Assembly: GCA_951213105.1 (NCBI GenBank)
Contig: OX578140.1
Coordinates: 119,519,653 to 119,583,652 of the forward strand
Reading direction: 5' to 3'
DNA length: 64,000 nt
Source: Amaurobius ferox
Taxonomy: Eukaryota > Arthropoda > Arachnida > Araneae > Amaurobiidae
The translations under genes and the position numbers were made by a program. The notes beneath the pieces were generated by a model, which worked only from the letters and a program-made list of their open reading frames with translations, was not told the origin of the DNA and did no database searches. Shown in pieces: positions 33,470-45,618 of the stretch (positions are counted from its first letter, which is position 1; every line of letters begins with the position of its first letter).

Positions 33470-33792
33470 TTTCTTTTCTTTTAAAATTTATTCTGCGATA
33501 GCTAAATTGTAATTGTTGCCAAAAATTATCGTCTGTGGACATAAAAGTTCAAATTTAAATATCCGACCAATAATTTGTTTCTAGCGCATATCGTCTGCCT
33601 CTGTCTCAAAAATTTCAGTGTGATCCTCGTATCTGGGGAATATTTTGTTAAATGTTATAATATTATGCATATTATGTATTTGGACTATGGAAAATAAAAT
33701 ATGATGTTGTGGATTAAGAGGGTGGGGTGTAGTTAAGATTAGGGCGAGCTATTATTATTCAGGTATATTTTAGTTCTTACGGTAGTGGTTAG

Positions 33793-34801
33793 TGTTGGAA
33801 ACTTGGTTCTGTTTTCGTCGCGATTCTCGTTATCGCGGGAACGTGTCTTCATTTTTAGAATGGTTTTACCGTTCTCGTGAATGACTCGTGACGAGAACAG
33901 AACATGCCATTCATGCAAATCGCCTTCTCGTCGCGCGCGCATCCTATTTTGCATATAGTGAGGGCGCTGCCGTCAACGGTTGAGTTCTGGAGCGTACCCA
34001 TCACGGTGTATATATGATAGGACACATTCTCAGTTATTCAGACTTATTCAGACCTTTGAGTGACCATGAAGGACGAGACGGACCTGATCAGTTAGTCAGA
34101 CGGTCCTGACCTGTTTTATGACCAGACCTTTTATGCAGTCCTGTTATGTGACCTGACCTGATGTAATGGAACGGGATCTGATCGATAGATCCTATGCTTA
34201 GCAAAATACTCGGTTTGAGTATGTTACAGTAACGCTAGCATTTTCCAGATAAGTTGCTTAAACTAAGTAGGAGTCAAGTTTCCGATGGTTATTTCGGAAA
34301 GTGCGATAAAATGTTTTCCTAGAGTTTGGCTCTTTCAATTTTAAAGAGACCAGTTAATTTTTCGCGGTTCTTGGACTCAGTGTAATGCCATGACGTGTGA
34401 CCTGATGATGGTGGCTTGGTTAACGTGCACGGCATTTGTGGTAAAGTAGCTGTGTTTCTACTTACCAATGTTATAGCAACTGAATGTGTAACTGAGAGTG
34501 TGTGCCTAGTCATAAACTGTTTACAAACCTTTTTCATGAGCTTGCTAGCTCATTTTGTATATACTTTTGCTTTGCAACGAATGTTACAGTTATTTTGTAA
34601 CTTTAAATTGTGCAATGGATCTCACAAGAATAAAAATTGTGTTTGTGTTTGACGAACTTGCTTTCTTGAAATACACTTCACTACTGTGTATCATCCTCTA
34701 CTAAAATTTCTACTCTGCTAATAGAAATATCAGCCCTTCAGAATTATAAGGAAAAGGCCAAACATCGCAAAATTTTCTAAATGACTTCCTAGTCGCCAGC
34801 A
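33793..34801 (+). repeat. Solo LTR with GTTAG duplication
   Basis: Starts TGTTGGAAAC and ends CGCCAGCA. GTTAG at 33788-33792 is repeated at 34802-34806. It contains ATGCAAAT at 33913-33920, TTTTGCAT at 33947-33954, a TATA run near 34009-34015 and AATAAA near 34628. It lies in the EDC4 intron, sense with the gene, and so adds a promoter and a poly(A) signal there. No internal region remains. Confidence 0.9.
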
Positions 34802-34806
34802 GTTAG

Positions 34807-35744
34807 GATGGTGTATTTAATGTAAGCTAGGAAAATTGACCTCTTGATGCTCTATCAGGAAATGAGAGTGTGGATTCGGAGTGTGATATGGTTAAATTAA
34901 AAAATATAATTTATGGAAGCAAGGTTTATGAAGAAAAGATGCTGAAAACATTGCTGCACTTTATTGTAGAAAAGAGGAGAGGGGGAAAGAGAATGATAGA
35001 AAAAACTGGAATGGTGGGAGAGAACAGTGGTAAATAGAGAAACAGTGGCAAGAGAAGAACATGAGATTAAAAAGGGTAATGTGCAGACATAATACAATTC
35101 CGTGGATTTTCATTTTTTTTGGCATTGATTTCTACCATTCCTCGGATAGATGCAAATCTATAATAAAATTTTGTTGGGGTAAAGTGGAAGTATTTTTGTT
35201 AGCCAAACCGGGACCAGTGAAGTGACATGTTGAATCATTACCTTACCAACAGCGATCCTCAAATTCCCCAGACAGCAGTGACAGAGACCATAGCAGCATG
35301 AGAGAATTTCGAAGGAAAAAAAGGGTGGAAGTAGAGGGTGATCAGTTTGCTCTTCAGTGGTAATGTGCTAAGGAGAGAAATATGGACTTTTAAGGACTTC
35401 AAATAGTTGTGAGATCGGCAGCAGAAGTTCGATGTGCAAAATGAAGCAAAGCCCTCTGTATACATGGCACATTGTGTGTTTTGTTATAAACAAGGTTGTT
35501 TATTTCCTTTCTTCCAACCTGACTTGGAGTTTTGGAAAAATTGAGTACAAAGCTGTTTTGATTTTGTGCCTGTTTTTCATTTTCTGATACATTTTTTTTT
35601 TGTTTTAGTTTCTTCAGATGTTATAAGCAAGTGTTTTGCTTCAACATTTTTTTTTTTCAACCATCCTTTCATGGAATTTTGTTTATTGAAATATATATTT
35701 TTAGTTCAGTTTTGGTATTCTTATTTAATATGAAATATGAAATT
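34807..35744 (+). other. EDC4 intron, unassigned repeats
   Basis: Around 35105-35175 (GATTTCTACCATTCCTCGGA) resembles 55330-55380 (TATTTCTACCATTCTCGGGA). The rest is unassigned. No coding region. Confidence 0.45.
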
Positions 35745-36590
35745 TTTCTGGCAGGGGAGGAATGGAGGCATCGTAATGAATATAAATACATGTATATGGT
35801 ATGTACTATGAAATTTTTGAAAATTTCGGAGGATGAACCTCCAACCCTCTCTCCCTTCCAGCTGTGACTTTGATCATAATTGGCCAACTTTCATTAAGTT
35901 ATACAAAACAAAAACAAGTATTAAATTGCGAATCAAATAAGAAGTGAGCATTTTAACACCTTTAATTGCATATTTAAAAAAATTCCAGACTAATCCAGTC
36001 AGCATTAGCCTTACCTGAAAAGAGCATAATAGCAAGTCCTCCTGCTCATAAAAAATAGATAGAAAGGCGGTTCACCCTCAGGATATCTGTGTCCCTACAG
36101 TTTAAACTATTTAAGCTTTGGAAAGATTGTTTCAGGAAAATAAAAAATTGTGCACTGCACAATGAGAAACACTAAGTAACTGCTATAGATAAAGATTGGC
36201 ACAAAGAAGTACAGTTGTTAGAACGGGGGTTTCCAACTTACAAGTGCCCGAGGGCCGCAATCGAAACCACCTGTATAGTGGCAGGCCGCAACGTAATCAG
36301 GGCCATACCCAGGACAGTTTTTTTTATGGGGAGAGGGATTCAATATAAAATTTTTCTGGCGAGGGAGGGATGGAGGCATCGTAATGAATATAAATACATG
36401 TATATGGTATGTACTATGGAATTTTCGGGGGATGAACCTCCAACCCTCCCTCCCTTCCAGCTATGACCTTGATCATAATTGGCCAACTTTCATCAAGTTA
36501 TACAAAACAAAAACAAGTACTGAATTGCGAATCAAATGAAAAGTGGGCATTTTAACGCCTTTAATTGCATATTAAAAAAAATTTCAGACT
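35745..36590 (+). repeat. Direct repeat pair, ~250 bp
   Basis: 35745-35998 and 36345-36590 match closely (GGATGAACCTCCAACCCTC, then GACTTTGATCATAATTGGCC, then AAACAAAAACAAGTA). The second copy lies inside the left end of the hAT element and the first just outside it. The first may therefore be the relic of an earlier hAT insertion. Confidence 0.8.
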
Positions 36591-36693
36591 AAAATAATTT
36601 TACTTTGATATCAAGTATACAGATATTTAAAATTTACATAAAACCTTAAAAATTACAAAAGGAAAAAAAACTAATGTAAAAGCACACAAAAGG

Positions 36694-37216
36694 TTAGTGA
36701 GAAAATTGAGGTTGGTCTGCTGCAACCACCAAAGAACGGATGTTCACCTCAAGCTCGATTGTTGAGAGTCTCGGGAGATGAAGTAGAGTAGAATCTGTGA
36801 GGCGGCTTCCATTGTGGTTCTTGATAAATTTTAATGCAGAAAATACACTTTCGCACAGGTATGTACTCCCGAACATTGATGCAATTTTCCGGCCAAAATC
36901 TCTCAGGATTGGAAATCTTTCTTTTTGGTAATAATTTAAAGAGATCTGCTCCCTTTTCTTCCCGCATTTGCAAAAATGTATCCGCTTGTAGGTTACATAG
37001 TTCAAGTTGAAGATGAGTTGGTTGATCTTCAATGTTAGTTCGAAGAGGATTACTAAACAGCAGCATGCTACTTTTTAATAATTCAAAATCTTTAAATCCA
37101 GTGTCAAACTCCTCTATGATTTCTTGGATATTTGCACCAAATTCAGAAAAATCAAGAGTCTCATTATCTTCAAGTTCATCTAACAACTTGACAGCTTGAA
37201 AAATGGGCCAAATCAT
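36694..37216 (-). pseudogene. hAT transposase, C-terminal pieces
   Basis: Two overlapping frames. 37216-36749 starts with the end of the catalytic region (ELEDNETLDFSEFGANIQEI and PLRTNIEDQPTHLQLELCNL). 37032-36694 carries the hAT dimerisation block (FPILRDFGRKIASMFGSTYL, then CESVFSALKFIKNHNGSRL). A single-base shift near 36900-36950 separates them. Confidence 0.8.
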
Positions 37217-38282
37217 TTTTGTTCAAAGAAAATTTGAAAACTCTTAATTTATTTTGAAACCCATCTACGTTTCCCATTAAATCCGACATCAGCTGGTTTC
37301 TTCCCTGCAGATTTAGATTCAGTTCATTAAAATGAGTGGTGATGTCGGTGAGGAAAGCCAATTCTTTTAAGAAATCTACACTTTGAAGCTCTTCTTCCAG
37401 ATGCGTAGTGTCTGTTGAAAGGAACTTCTTCAGGAATGCAGAGATTTCTTTTCTTATCCCAAAGAATCTGAGACACTTTCCAGCACTTAGCCATCTTACA
37501 TGATTGTAGAGCAGCAGCAGCAAGTCCCCATATTCTGCTTCCATTTCCTCCAAAAACTGCTTTAGCTGCCTATGCAAAAGTGCATGATTTCCACCTCTTA
37601 TCATATTGATAACTTTTATTACAAGTTTTAAAACTTGAATTTGTTTTACCGACTTTCCACCCTGATGAATAATACAATGAACTGTCGGACAAGTTACTCC
37701 ATTTTCAAGTAATCCAGTCAGTCCAGATTTTCCCCCTACCATCGCTAGTGCGCTGTCCATCACAATTGCTGAACATTTATTAAAACCTCCGATTTTGTTA
37801 ACTGCTTTTTTCACAGCTTTGTAGATGTCCTTTCCTTTCGTGGTTCCAGTTATTGGACATATTTCCAATAATTCTTCCTTGGTAGAAAAATCTTCTTGGG
37901 TAACACGTATAAATACTAACAACTGACTCACATCTGTTTGGTCAGTGCTTTCATCAAGGCAAAGCGAGAAATAGGCACTTTTTTCAACTAAACCAATTAA
38001 TGATTTTTCTACCTGCTCTTCCATATCAATAACTCTCCTCTGTAAAGTTTGGTTAGAAAGCGGCACTGAATCAAATTTCTCGGCTAATTGAGCATCCCCA
38101 AAAGCCTTTGCCATTCCAATAGCACATTTTTTTACTAAATTGCCATTAGTAAAAGGTTTCTTTGCTTTAGCAAGCTCAAGAGAAACGACATAAGAAGCAT
38201 ACAAAGCAGATGATTGACCGTGCGATATTTTGGTAAAAATGCCTATCTGCTGTTTCAGTTTCTTCTTTAACTCTGAAATCAA
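37176..38282 (-). pseudogene. hAT transposase, catalytic core
   Basis: A 368-codon open stretch. It holds SLCLDESTDQTDVSQLL (first catalytic Asp), AIVMDSALAMVGGKSGL (second Asp), CIIHQGG and the conserved hAT block YNHVRWLSAGKCLRFF. It resembles GTF2IRD2/ZBED-like hAT proteins of the Charlie type. The apparent start is a TTG codon, so it is the continuation of the N-terminal zinc-finger piece after a shift at about 38282, not a separate gene. It ends early at a shift near 37195. Confidence 0.85.
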
Positions 38283-38503
38283 GATATTTCGAAATTCTCC
38301 TCCATATATCTCTGATACTTTTCTTCATGCAGTGTTGAATAATGTCTTTTCATGTTACATTCCTTATGCACTGATACCACTTGCATGCAAACCAAACACT
38401 GCAACTTCCCGTTATTGTTCGTAATTAAATAATCACTTTCCCAACGATCCTTGTAGGCTCTGTTTTCACTTTCAATCTTGCGTTTATTTGAAATTCCACT
38501 CAT
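38279..38503 (-). pseudogene. hAT transposase, N-terminal zinc finger
   Basis: Starts MSGISNKRKIESENRAYKDR. It contains a BED-like finger CLVCMQ...HKECNMKRHYSTLH (two Cys, two His), the DNA-binding part of this hAT family. It is cut off by a frameshift after 74 codons. Confidence 0.82.
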
Positions 38504-39317
38504 TCTGATATTTAGTATAAAATGAATAATTAGAAAACAGACACACAGTAACGTGTTTTAAGAAAACCCTATCTCATACTAAAAATAACGCTTGTAAACA
38601 CTTGGTCACAAAAGAAAGACAGATACTTGCCTTGACAATATTAAGCTGAATGAAAAGAAAAATGAACTACCACTATGGTAGAATCCACTTGGGTCAGCAG
38701 GGGTGAAAGAAAACTGGTTAAACGAGTCAATGGACGAGTTCACGGATGTTAAAAGTGATCGGGGGAGGGTGAAATAGAACATGAATGGATGCACTAATTT
38801 TCATGGAAACTGAGGAAAATCAAATTTATTCGTGAATGAACAGCATTTGAAACCGAAATGGATTTTCACAAAAACTTTTTTCCTTAAATAAGAGCATCTA
38901 ATTTGATGCTGCAAATTATTTTTCCAGAAGGCTTCACTGGCTGCAAAAAAAGGCACCGCGGGCCGCCAGATGGAACCCCCCTGATCTAGAATATTCAAAG
39001 TGTCAGTAAGCTGACTACACATATATCCCACATCATCTTGGCGAAGTATCATTATTAAGACAGTTTGTTGTATTTCAAAATGAGTTATATTTGTTTTGAT
39101 AGTCTTCTGTTTATGTTAACATCAAAATATTATCCAGAAGTTCGGTTTCAGTATAATTATGTTTACTGCCTGCATGTAGCTAATTATAAGTACAGTGAAA
39201 TTGTAACTAACAGTAACAAAAATTTCATTTGCCTCATTTTGTAGTTACAGGAGCTTATGTATTCAAAATCCTATGATGCACAGACTTTCATTACAGTTGG
39301 ATTCTATGTTAGAAATA

Positions 39318-39480
39318 TGATTAACAGAAATAAAGACATAGTATGGTCTCAACTTTATTCTGCATTAATCTTGGGAGAGCAAAATGTTACATTACATCAA
39401 AAATATAATTAAAACCTTCTTCATTGCTTGTGAGTAAAATAAAAGTAAAACAGACAATGTGAAACCATGCAAATACAAGT
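39318..39480 (+). repeat. Dispersed repeat, copy 2 of 2
   Basis: Diverged direct copy of 29450-29620 (see that entry). Like it, this copy lies a few hundred bases upstream of a Tigger element, though the spacer sequences do not match. Confidence 0.6.
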
Positions 39481-39788
39481 CACACAGAAATCCTTTCAAA
39501 TTTTGATGTCTGACAATAGTTTTGCAATAGCTAGTAAAATGAAACTTTTGTTGCTTATGTTGTTAAAGAAATAATTTTTCAATGACCTAATCAAAACACT
39601 AAAAAGGGAAATAGTGAAATTTCCACAGTTCAAAAATTAAATACTGATGATATATTTGCTTAGATGTGATAATTGTTTAAATTGAGTCAAATGTAAAAAT
39701 AAATTATATTTATATTGTTCACAGTACTTATGGATTTCAAAAAAAAGAAAAATATCACTTAAATTAATAAGATTTAAGTATATAGGTA

Positions 39789-41571
39789 CAGTACAACATC
39801 CAAAATCCGGACGTTTTCCAAATTTTCGTTTTTTTTTTTTTTTTTTTCCCCCGGACTGACGAAGTCGCGGATTTAAAAAAGATATAATAAGGTAAGATTA
39901 TTTATTTTATACATAAGATTATTTATTTTACCGTATTTTCCGGTCGACTTTCTGAACCCGGAAATGAAACGAAAGTTTAGATGGACGGCAGTAGATAGAT
40001 AGGCTCGTGGTTGGAGCGTGAATTGAGTTGTTAGCGTTAATCCCTCCTCCCCATTATTCAAGTCACAACTCCTGATGAATTATTTCGCGTAAAATATACA
40101 TCGTTATTTAAATACGGAATTTTTATTATCAAAATTTCCTTTTCTCATTATTGAAAAAGACATTTTTCTGAAACAATGTAATTTTTAATATTAAACACTT
40201 TAAAACGTTATCGTAACATTTTATCACAGATGTTCAATTAAATCTAAAAATCCCGAGAATTCATATTAACGCTCACGGACATTTATTTTACTCACTTCGT
40301 AGTACGATTTCCATTCTTCAATGTATTCTGTTTTGTCTTTAGAATCTCCTCCCCCTCCCGATATCTGACGATTTTTTCGTTCTCGTCGAACGTGTCAGCT
40401 TGAAATCGACTGTATATTTTGCCTTTTTTGTTTAGAAAGCCATATTTACATACTATAAATAGCAAATAAATAACTAAATAATATCGTATCGCACAGAACC
40501 GAGCAACAAGGTCATTAACACACAGACCTCTCAAAGGGGTCGGCTTGCCACCGGTGACAGTCGGCTGTGTTTACGATTAGGAACTAAGCAAATTCCTTTC
40601 TTCGCTTTCCCTGCCCCACCACGTCCGGGTGCTGCTGTAACCTAGTAATGACTCATCGTAATTTAGAATAATCATTGAGAGGAGAGATATTTTTCTTTTT
40701 TGGAAAAGATATTTATTTTATCTACTGCGATATTTTTTACACATTTGACTATTACTAATAAAGTTTTTACTTTTTTCAGAGTCATCAGTCTTTTTAAACA
40801 TAACATTATATAGATGCTAGATAATAAATAAAACTTTAAAGTTATTATTTTTTGTTTTTCGTTCATTAATAGCGAAAACGGTTTAAACACATTTACACCT
40901 TTAAATATATCGTTAAAAGTGCTAATCCTCGATCTTTATTAAATCTCGGCACTGCATTAAATCTTCCGGCGGTTCATTAAATCTCGACAAAGCCGATATA
41001 ACGGAAGTTCTGCACTTTGGTGATAATGTGCCAATCGTAAATAAATTGAATGATGGCGAAATTCACGATATGATATTAAATAAAAAAGATCGAAGTAGTG
41101 ACGATAAATGTGGAGAAGAAAAAATACCCATTGATAATCTTATGCAAAAAATCGATCATGCAATTAAAGGTCTTGAACAAAGAAGCATTATAACCGAGCA
41201 GAAGTAATGTCCATCTACAGGATAAAGAAAACTGCTTTTCCATAAACCAAAATTAATGAAATAACAAATGTTAATTCAAATATTTAAATGAAATGATAAA
41301 ATGGAATTTGATCATTTCGTTTCATTCACACATTCTAAATTATTAATGTGTATATTTTTTCTTAGAAATTTCTTTTGCCCTATTTTTTAGATTAAATAAT
41401 ATGTTTTAATTGATTAACTTAACTTTTGCCATTATTTTTACTAAAAATAGTGCTTTATAGTGTATTTAGTTAATATCAAATCTGAATTTTATTCAAATTC
41501 TATAATCCGGAAAAATCGAAAATCCGGAATCGGCAAAGTCCGGACGAGTCCGGATTTTCGAGGTTGTACTG
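39789..41571 (+). mobile_element. Tigger/pogo-type element, copy 2
   Basis: Nearly identical to 14064-15841, in the same orientation. TA flanks are at 39787-39788 and 41572-41573. Two indels distinguish it: about 15 bases missing within the left terminus and about 18 bases (ATTGAGTTGTTAGCGTTA) present near 40023-40040 that copy 1 lacks. Lies within the EDC4 intron, sense orientation. Confidence 0.92.
40992..41207 (+). pseudogene. Tigger transposase C-terminal remnant, copy 2
   Basis: Same 71-codon remnant as 15262-15477, still open. Its persistence reflects the youth of the two copies rather than selection for the protein. Confidence 0.7.
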
Positions 41572-41573
41572 TA

Positions 41574-42093
41574 TTAATTTTTTACCTATTTGAAAATATT
41601 ATCTAATATTTCCTACAATTAAAAATATAGGTTTTTGTATGTGTGAAAAGTTTATACATTTATCTCAAGTAGCCAACTTATGAAAAAAAAAATTCTAATC
41701 ACATTCCAAATGTTTCTTATTTGTTAAAGTTGTACTGTCCCTGTAAAGTAAATATATTGCTGAGTTTTCTATGGTTATGATCAGTTGAGGCAGAAAAATG
41801 ACATTTTATTTGAGCATATCCATGTTTGGGCCATAATACCAGTATTAGGGCCAAGTAAAAATGAACTGAAACTAACCATGTAAATCATTTTGAATAAAGC
41901 AAAAATACATGTTAAATGGTGTTGATCAGGTAATTAGAAAGTAAGCTATCTAAGGTGTCCATTTTATTTTGCATATAATTCCATCTTATTTACTTTTTTA
42001 TAATATTGCAATGTGTATTTACTAATCAAGAGTTTTTATTTATTACCTTAAAATTTAAGCTTTTTTATTTATAGTAAGTTTTAATATTAACAG
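41574..42093 (+). other. EDC4 intron, 3' end
   Basis: AT-rich, ending with the acceptor TTAATATTAACAG. A T-rich stretch at about 42030-42075 can serve as the polypyrimidine tract. Confidence 0.5.
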
Positions 42094-42531
42094 GATTCAA
42101 GGACGGGTTATCAGATATTAGTCTTGATGCCAAAGAGACATCCAATCGCAGTGTGCGAGAATTAGATATATCACTTCAAAATGATCTTTGTGTCAACAAA
42201 CTTGGTGTTACATCCCAATCATCAGTATCAAATCTTACTTCATTAAATTCGCATAAAAACTATTCAAATTGTAGTGAAGTGCTTCTGACTCCTGATGACT
42301 TCACTTCACCCTCGCATAATTTAACTGCTCCAAGTTCATTTGCACATCATGAAGAAGTGAAACCTGCTGTTTCAAAGCGCGATTGTTCTACAAGATTGTC
42401 TGATGGAATAGATTCTCTTCCAGTTGAACCAAGTACATTGGTGAGACGAAAATCATCTCAACATAGTGCTACTAGTTCTCCCAGTAGAGAAGTTGCTGAG
42501 ATAATGGCTCCTACTAAAGGACTACACCTTG
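42094..42531 (+). CDS. EDC4: EDC4 exon f (Ser-rich linker)
   Basis: The first two bases complete the Gly codon opened by exon e. 438 bases are open, giving a Ser/Thr/Asn-rich chain: GFKDGLSDISLDAKETSNRS, then SEVLLTPDDFTSPSHNLTAP, later RRKSSQHSATSSPSREVAEI. The LLTPDDFTSPS stretch corresponds to LMTPDAFMTPS in the vertebrate EDC4 linker between the WD40 domain and the C-terminal helical domain. The donor is CTTG/GTAAAT after 42531. Reading past it gives an unrelated intronic tail. The coiled-coil and C-terminal alpha-helical repeat exons must lie farther right and were not found before 64000. Confidence 0.85.
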
Positions 42532-42839
42532 GTAAATTTTATTTTTTACTGCCTGTTATTAGTTTTAACTGCTACTATACCCAATAGTTCACAGTGTGCT
42601 TTGCATTCATTGTCCCATGAAGATGACCATCTATTGCAGCTCACTAAAATTGAGATAATTCCCTTTTGCAACATACCTAATTTCACAATTAAGTTGCAGT
42701 CATTTTTCATTTGCTTATATCTCTCAGTACAAATTAAAGGAAGATGTCTGTGTGTCTGTCTGTCTTCGCAGGATGTAGAGGAAAATCTAAGCATTGGACA
42801 GCCATAAAATTTGGTACTTCAGGACCTGAATAAGTGTAC

Positions 42840-43090
42840 ATTGGCATTATTAATTTTTTTTTAGTTTCAAATTAGTTTTTAGTTATTTTATGTTTTAGCC
42901 TGATTTACAACAATTTTGGGCAATATTCACACAAATCGATTCCTTAGCAACCTGAAACATTATCACAGAATTTTTATCTTGACACCATTGGAAAGATCAA
43001 AAAATTCTCTTCCTAACAAACTTTGAATGGAATCCATAATAATATTAGACGATTTTTTGTGGATTTTTAAAATATATATTCTTTTTGTGT
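42840..43090 (+). repeat. Dispersed repeat, copy 2
   Basis: Pairs with 24240-24500 (shared TTAGTTTTTAGTTATTTTAT and TTTTTATCTTGACACCATTG). No coding capacity. The preceding 42532-42839 is intron with nothing recognised. Confidence 0.6.
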
Positions 43091-43438
43091 GTTTAAAATG
43101 GCCCAATTTTTATATTGTAATATACAAAAATTGACATACACAGATATTACACGGTTCCTTCCTTTTCCTACTTTTTAAAAATGATTCCTACTTTCCTTTT
43201 ATTTTTTCCTTCTTTTTCCTACTTTTCCACAGTTTGAAGCTCTTTTATTGTTTGTGGAACCAATTACGAGCATATTAGGAAAAATGTTCGAGGAGTCAAT
43301 GATACGATGTACGAAACGAAGTGAAGAAAATCATCTGATGAAGTTTGTTTTTATGAAATAGTGCCAAAATTTGCAATTTTTATGTAAGAGCAAAAAAATT
43401 CGTGATTTCTGAGAAAGAGCATTAAATTTCATAATTTT

Positions 43439-43750
43439 TACTTTCTCATACTATGTAGCATAGTATAGAGAAAGTGTTGTTTTCACAAAATTTTTAAAGA
43501 TTTTGATGCTAATATATGTTTTAGGACCTCCCGAACATCTTTTGACTATTTTTGAAATTACGTCCGTCTGTCAGTCTGTGGATGATTTGTGTACATGGTC
43601 GCTGTTACAAATATTAATGAATTTTCATGAAACTTTATATCCGGCTTTGCTATTGAAAAATCTAGAACTAGATAGAATTTTTTTTTAATTCGAGCGAAAA
43701 CTTCAAAATTTAATATTTTTTTAACATGACAGCATAGGACTAAATTTGAC
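43439..43750 (+). mobile_element. HINE-like element head (H4)
   Basis: A foldback palindrome at 43439-43475 (arms ACTTTCTCATACTATG and CATAGTATAGAGAAAGT) is followed by a GTCY-type run CGTCCGTCTGTCAGTCTG at about 43561-43578. This is the same layout as 22215 and 48934 with a different sequence. The right end is not defined; element B starts at 43755. Confidence 0.45.
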
Positions 43751-43754
43751 ATAA

Positions 43755-44425
43755 GGGTCATTCCATATAGAATCACCCAGTGGTGGTTGCGTGATCATTT
43801 TTAAAAATTTTTATATTTTGCACAAATATGCCTACATATTTCAGCAGATGAAAAACAATTTTTAAAAACATTTCATCTAGCTCGTTTATTTGGTACAGCC
43901 ATTTTTTCAACATGGCGGTCTTCAAATTTGATGAATTTTAATGTTCAAGCAAATTTAAATATCTTGGAACTCAAAAGGGTTAGATACTTCAAATAAAAAC
44001 TATTTTACTGGCTTTAAAGTGGTCTACATTTCATGATATTATAAAGTTTGTGTAACTGCAACCTGGGTGGCTAAAATTTAGCATTGAAATTCAACATCAG
44101 TTTAGCTAAAAATGTAGTTTTTAGGCTTTTTAAAAATAAAATGAAGGGAATAATTTTAAGTCTTCAAATTTTCACCATAAATTTTCATCCTCTTAGCTGG
44201 AGAAATTTCAAAACTGAGAACGTTCTTCTTTTTATTTTATTAAGTCCCAAACATAGAGACTTTTTCAAATTTACAAATATTTAAGCCTAATCTCTGGGGG
44301 AACTGGGAAAAATCTGAAATTTGCAGAGAATCAAGTACTACATAATAACTAATTGTAGTAAAAATTTGGAGTTTGAGACTTTTCTGGTTTTATTGATATG
44401 GAGCGATGAGTAAGTCCTAAAAGTA
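43755..44425. repeat. Element B left terminal inverted repeat
   Basis: 43755-44247 is the reverse complement of the right arm, for example TTGCAGTTACACAAACTT at 56728 against AAGTTTGTGTAACTGCAA at 44044. 44404-44425 (GATGAGTAAGTCCTAAAA) also matches the arm, after about 150 bases present only here. Confidence 0.75.
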
Positions 44426-44679
44426 ATAAATCTTAATTTTCACTTATCCATAAAGCTTGATACTGTTTTATTAAAAATAGTCATTTTGCAGTCGTGATAT
44501 TTCATTACAGAGTTTGTCAGTAATCTGATAGCTCTGTTCTGTAGGTGTATGAAGTTCCAGAAGCATATGTTTTCTCAAAACTTTTGATAGAGGAACCCAT
44601 TATGCATTGGATTCCTTTTGAAAAAAAAAAATTATTGGACCTGGTGGCTTGAAGATTGCAGATATAGGTCTTAAAATTT

Positions 44680-45614
44680 CAGTATGCCACTACTGTTTAT
44701 CAGAAATACAATTTACTACTGGGATATCTACATATTCCAAAGATGTAGATGTTTGGTAACATTTTTTAGTAGATTTGCTTAGAGGTAAAAATCTCTGCTT
44801 TTCTCTCGCTTGAGGTACAAGATTTAAATTTTTCAAATTTAGGTTTCAACACTTTCTCATTTAATTTCACTTCCTCCATTGATACAAAAATGTAGGATAT
44901 TCCTTTAATTTTTTCCACAGCAAAATAATATTAATATTTTGGGATATAAATATTTTTATAAGCTCTTTGCAAGCTTACTTTTGTCGTTTCACTTTTTGTA
45001 GTACCTCCTACTAGTATGTAGGGACTGTACACTCCTTACAGGCATTCTTCCCATGAGCAGTAGCAAAGAAATTCCACTCAGCATCTAGATCGAAATCAAA
45101 TTTATGATGGCACATGTTGATGAAATTATTTTTGTTTTTATATTGACTGGCTGCTCCTTCACTAAAATAAAAAAATTTCTTGACTAATAGAAAAGCTTTT
45201 TTGAGGTGACTTGTAAGATACTTCTGAAATGAAGTTGTAGTACTGTATTGTATTCTAGGTAGTCCTTTATGATGCGCATGCTGTGACTCTTTAAAACATC
45301 ACCTGACTTGAAGTAATATACAAAAGGATGGCCTGTGGCCTGTGTGCATACCCAATGAAAACTTTAAATTTCATCTTGAATTATGAAACTGTAGTTTTCA
45401 GAAAAATCTGCTAGAACTATGCCCTCAGTTTCTGCAGGGTTTTCTTTTGTGGCTCTTAAAAACTTTAACTGAATTTTGGAGACAAAATGGTGTTTCTTTA
45501 GTACCAAAGTTTCATGGTGAGGCTTTCAAGAAACTCACTTGACATATGCGTGATAGTGAATATGTTCGCATGATCTGTATTCACCCACTGTTTATATCAG
45601 ATCTCATACATTTC
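44680..45614 (-). pseudogene. Element B transposase-like gene, C-terminal half
   Basis: Minus-strand pieces in several frames: KQWVNTDHAN, ADFSENYSFIIQDE, then KKLFY, YFSDGAASQYKN-like, FINMCHHKFDFD-like, AEWNFFATAHGKNAC, and downstream KVSLQRAYKNIYIP and ERKAEIFTSKQIY. I recall these as the conserved core of an uncharacterised family found in many arthropod and cnidarian genomes. The D..FSENYSF and FSDGAAxQYKN blocks look like DDE-type catalytic motifs, but I cannot assign a superfamily. Many stops and frameshifts. The gene continues at 52769-51590 across element A. Confidence 0.6.
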
Positions 45615-45618
45615 CTCT

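Larger units (their letters stand above)
31383..33629 (-). mobile_element. mariner element carrying a Tc1-like insert
   Basis: Termini CGAGAGTCACACTGAAATTT and, at the other end, its relative CGAGGATCACACTGAAATTT. TA flanks both (31381-31382 and 33630-33631). Alignment with the mariner at 60534-61750 shows about 1 kb of extra sequence in the middle (about 32104-33099). Without it the element would be about 1.25 kb, the normal mariner size. Confidence 0.85.
36224..38983 (-). mobile_element. Broken hAT transposon
   Basis: Bounded by CGGGGGTTTCCAAC at the left and the complement of CAGGGGGGTTCCATCT at the right. Both are hAT-style termini followed by GGGCCGC-type subterminal sequence. A minus-strand transposase in at least four frame pieces lies inside. 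An 8-bp duplication is not clear (TGTTAGAA against ATCTAGAA, last five bases shared). Confidence 0.72.

Noticed and set aside
36215..36466. 83-codon frame across the hAT left end
   Set aside because: It crosses the terminal repeat and part of the 250-bp direct repeat, with no protein signature.
42529..42807. 92-codon open frame just after EDC4 exon f
   Set aside because: It begins at the splice donor and runs into intron. Translation past CTTG/GTAAAT has no EDC4 similarity.
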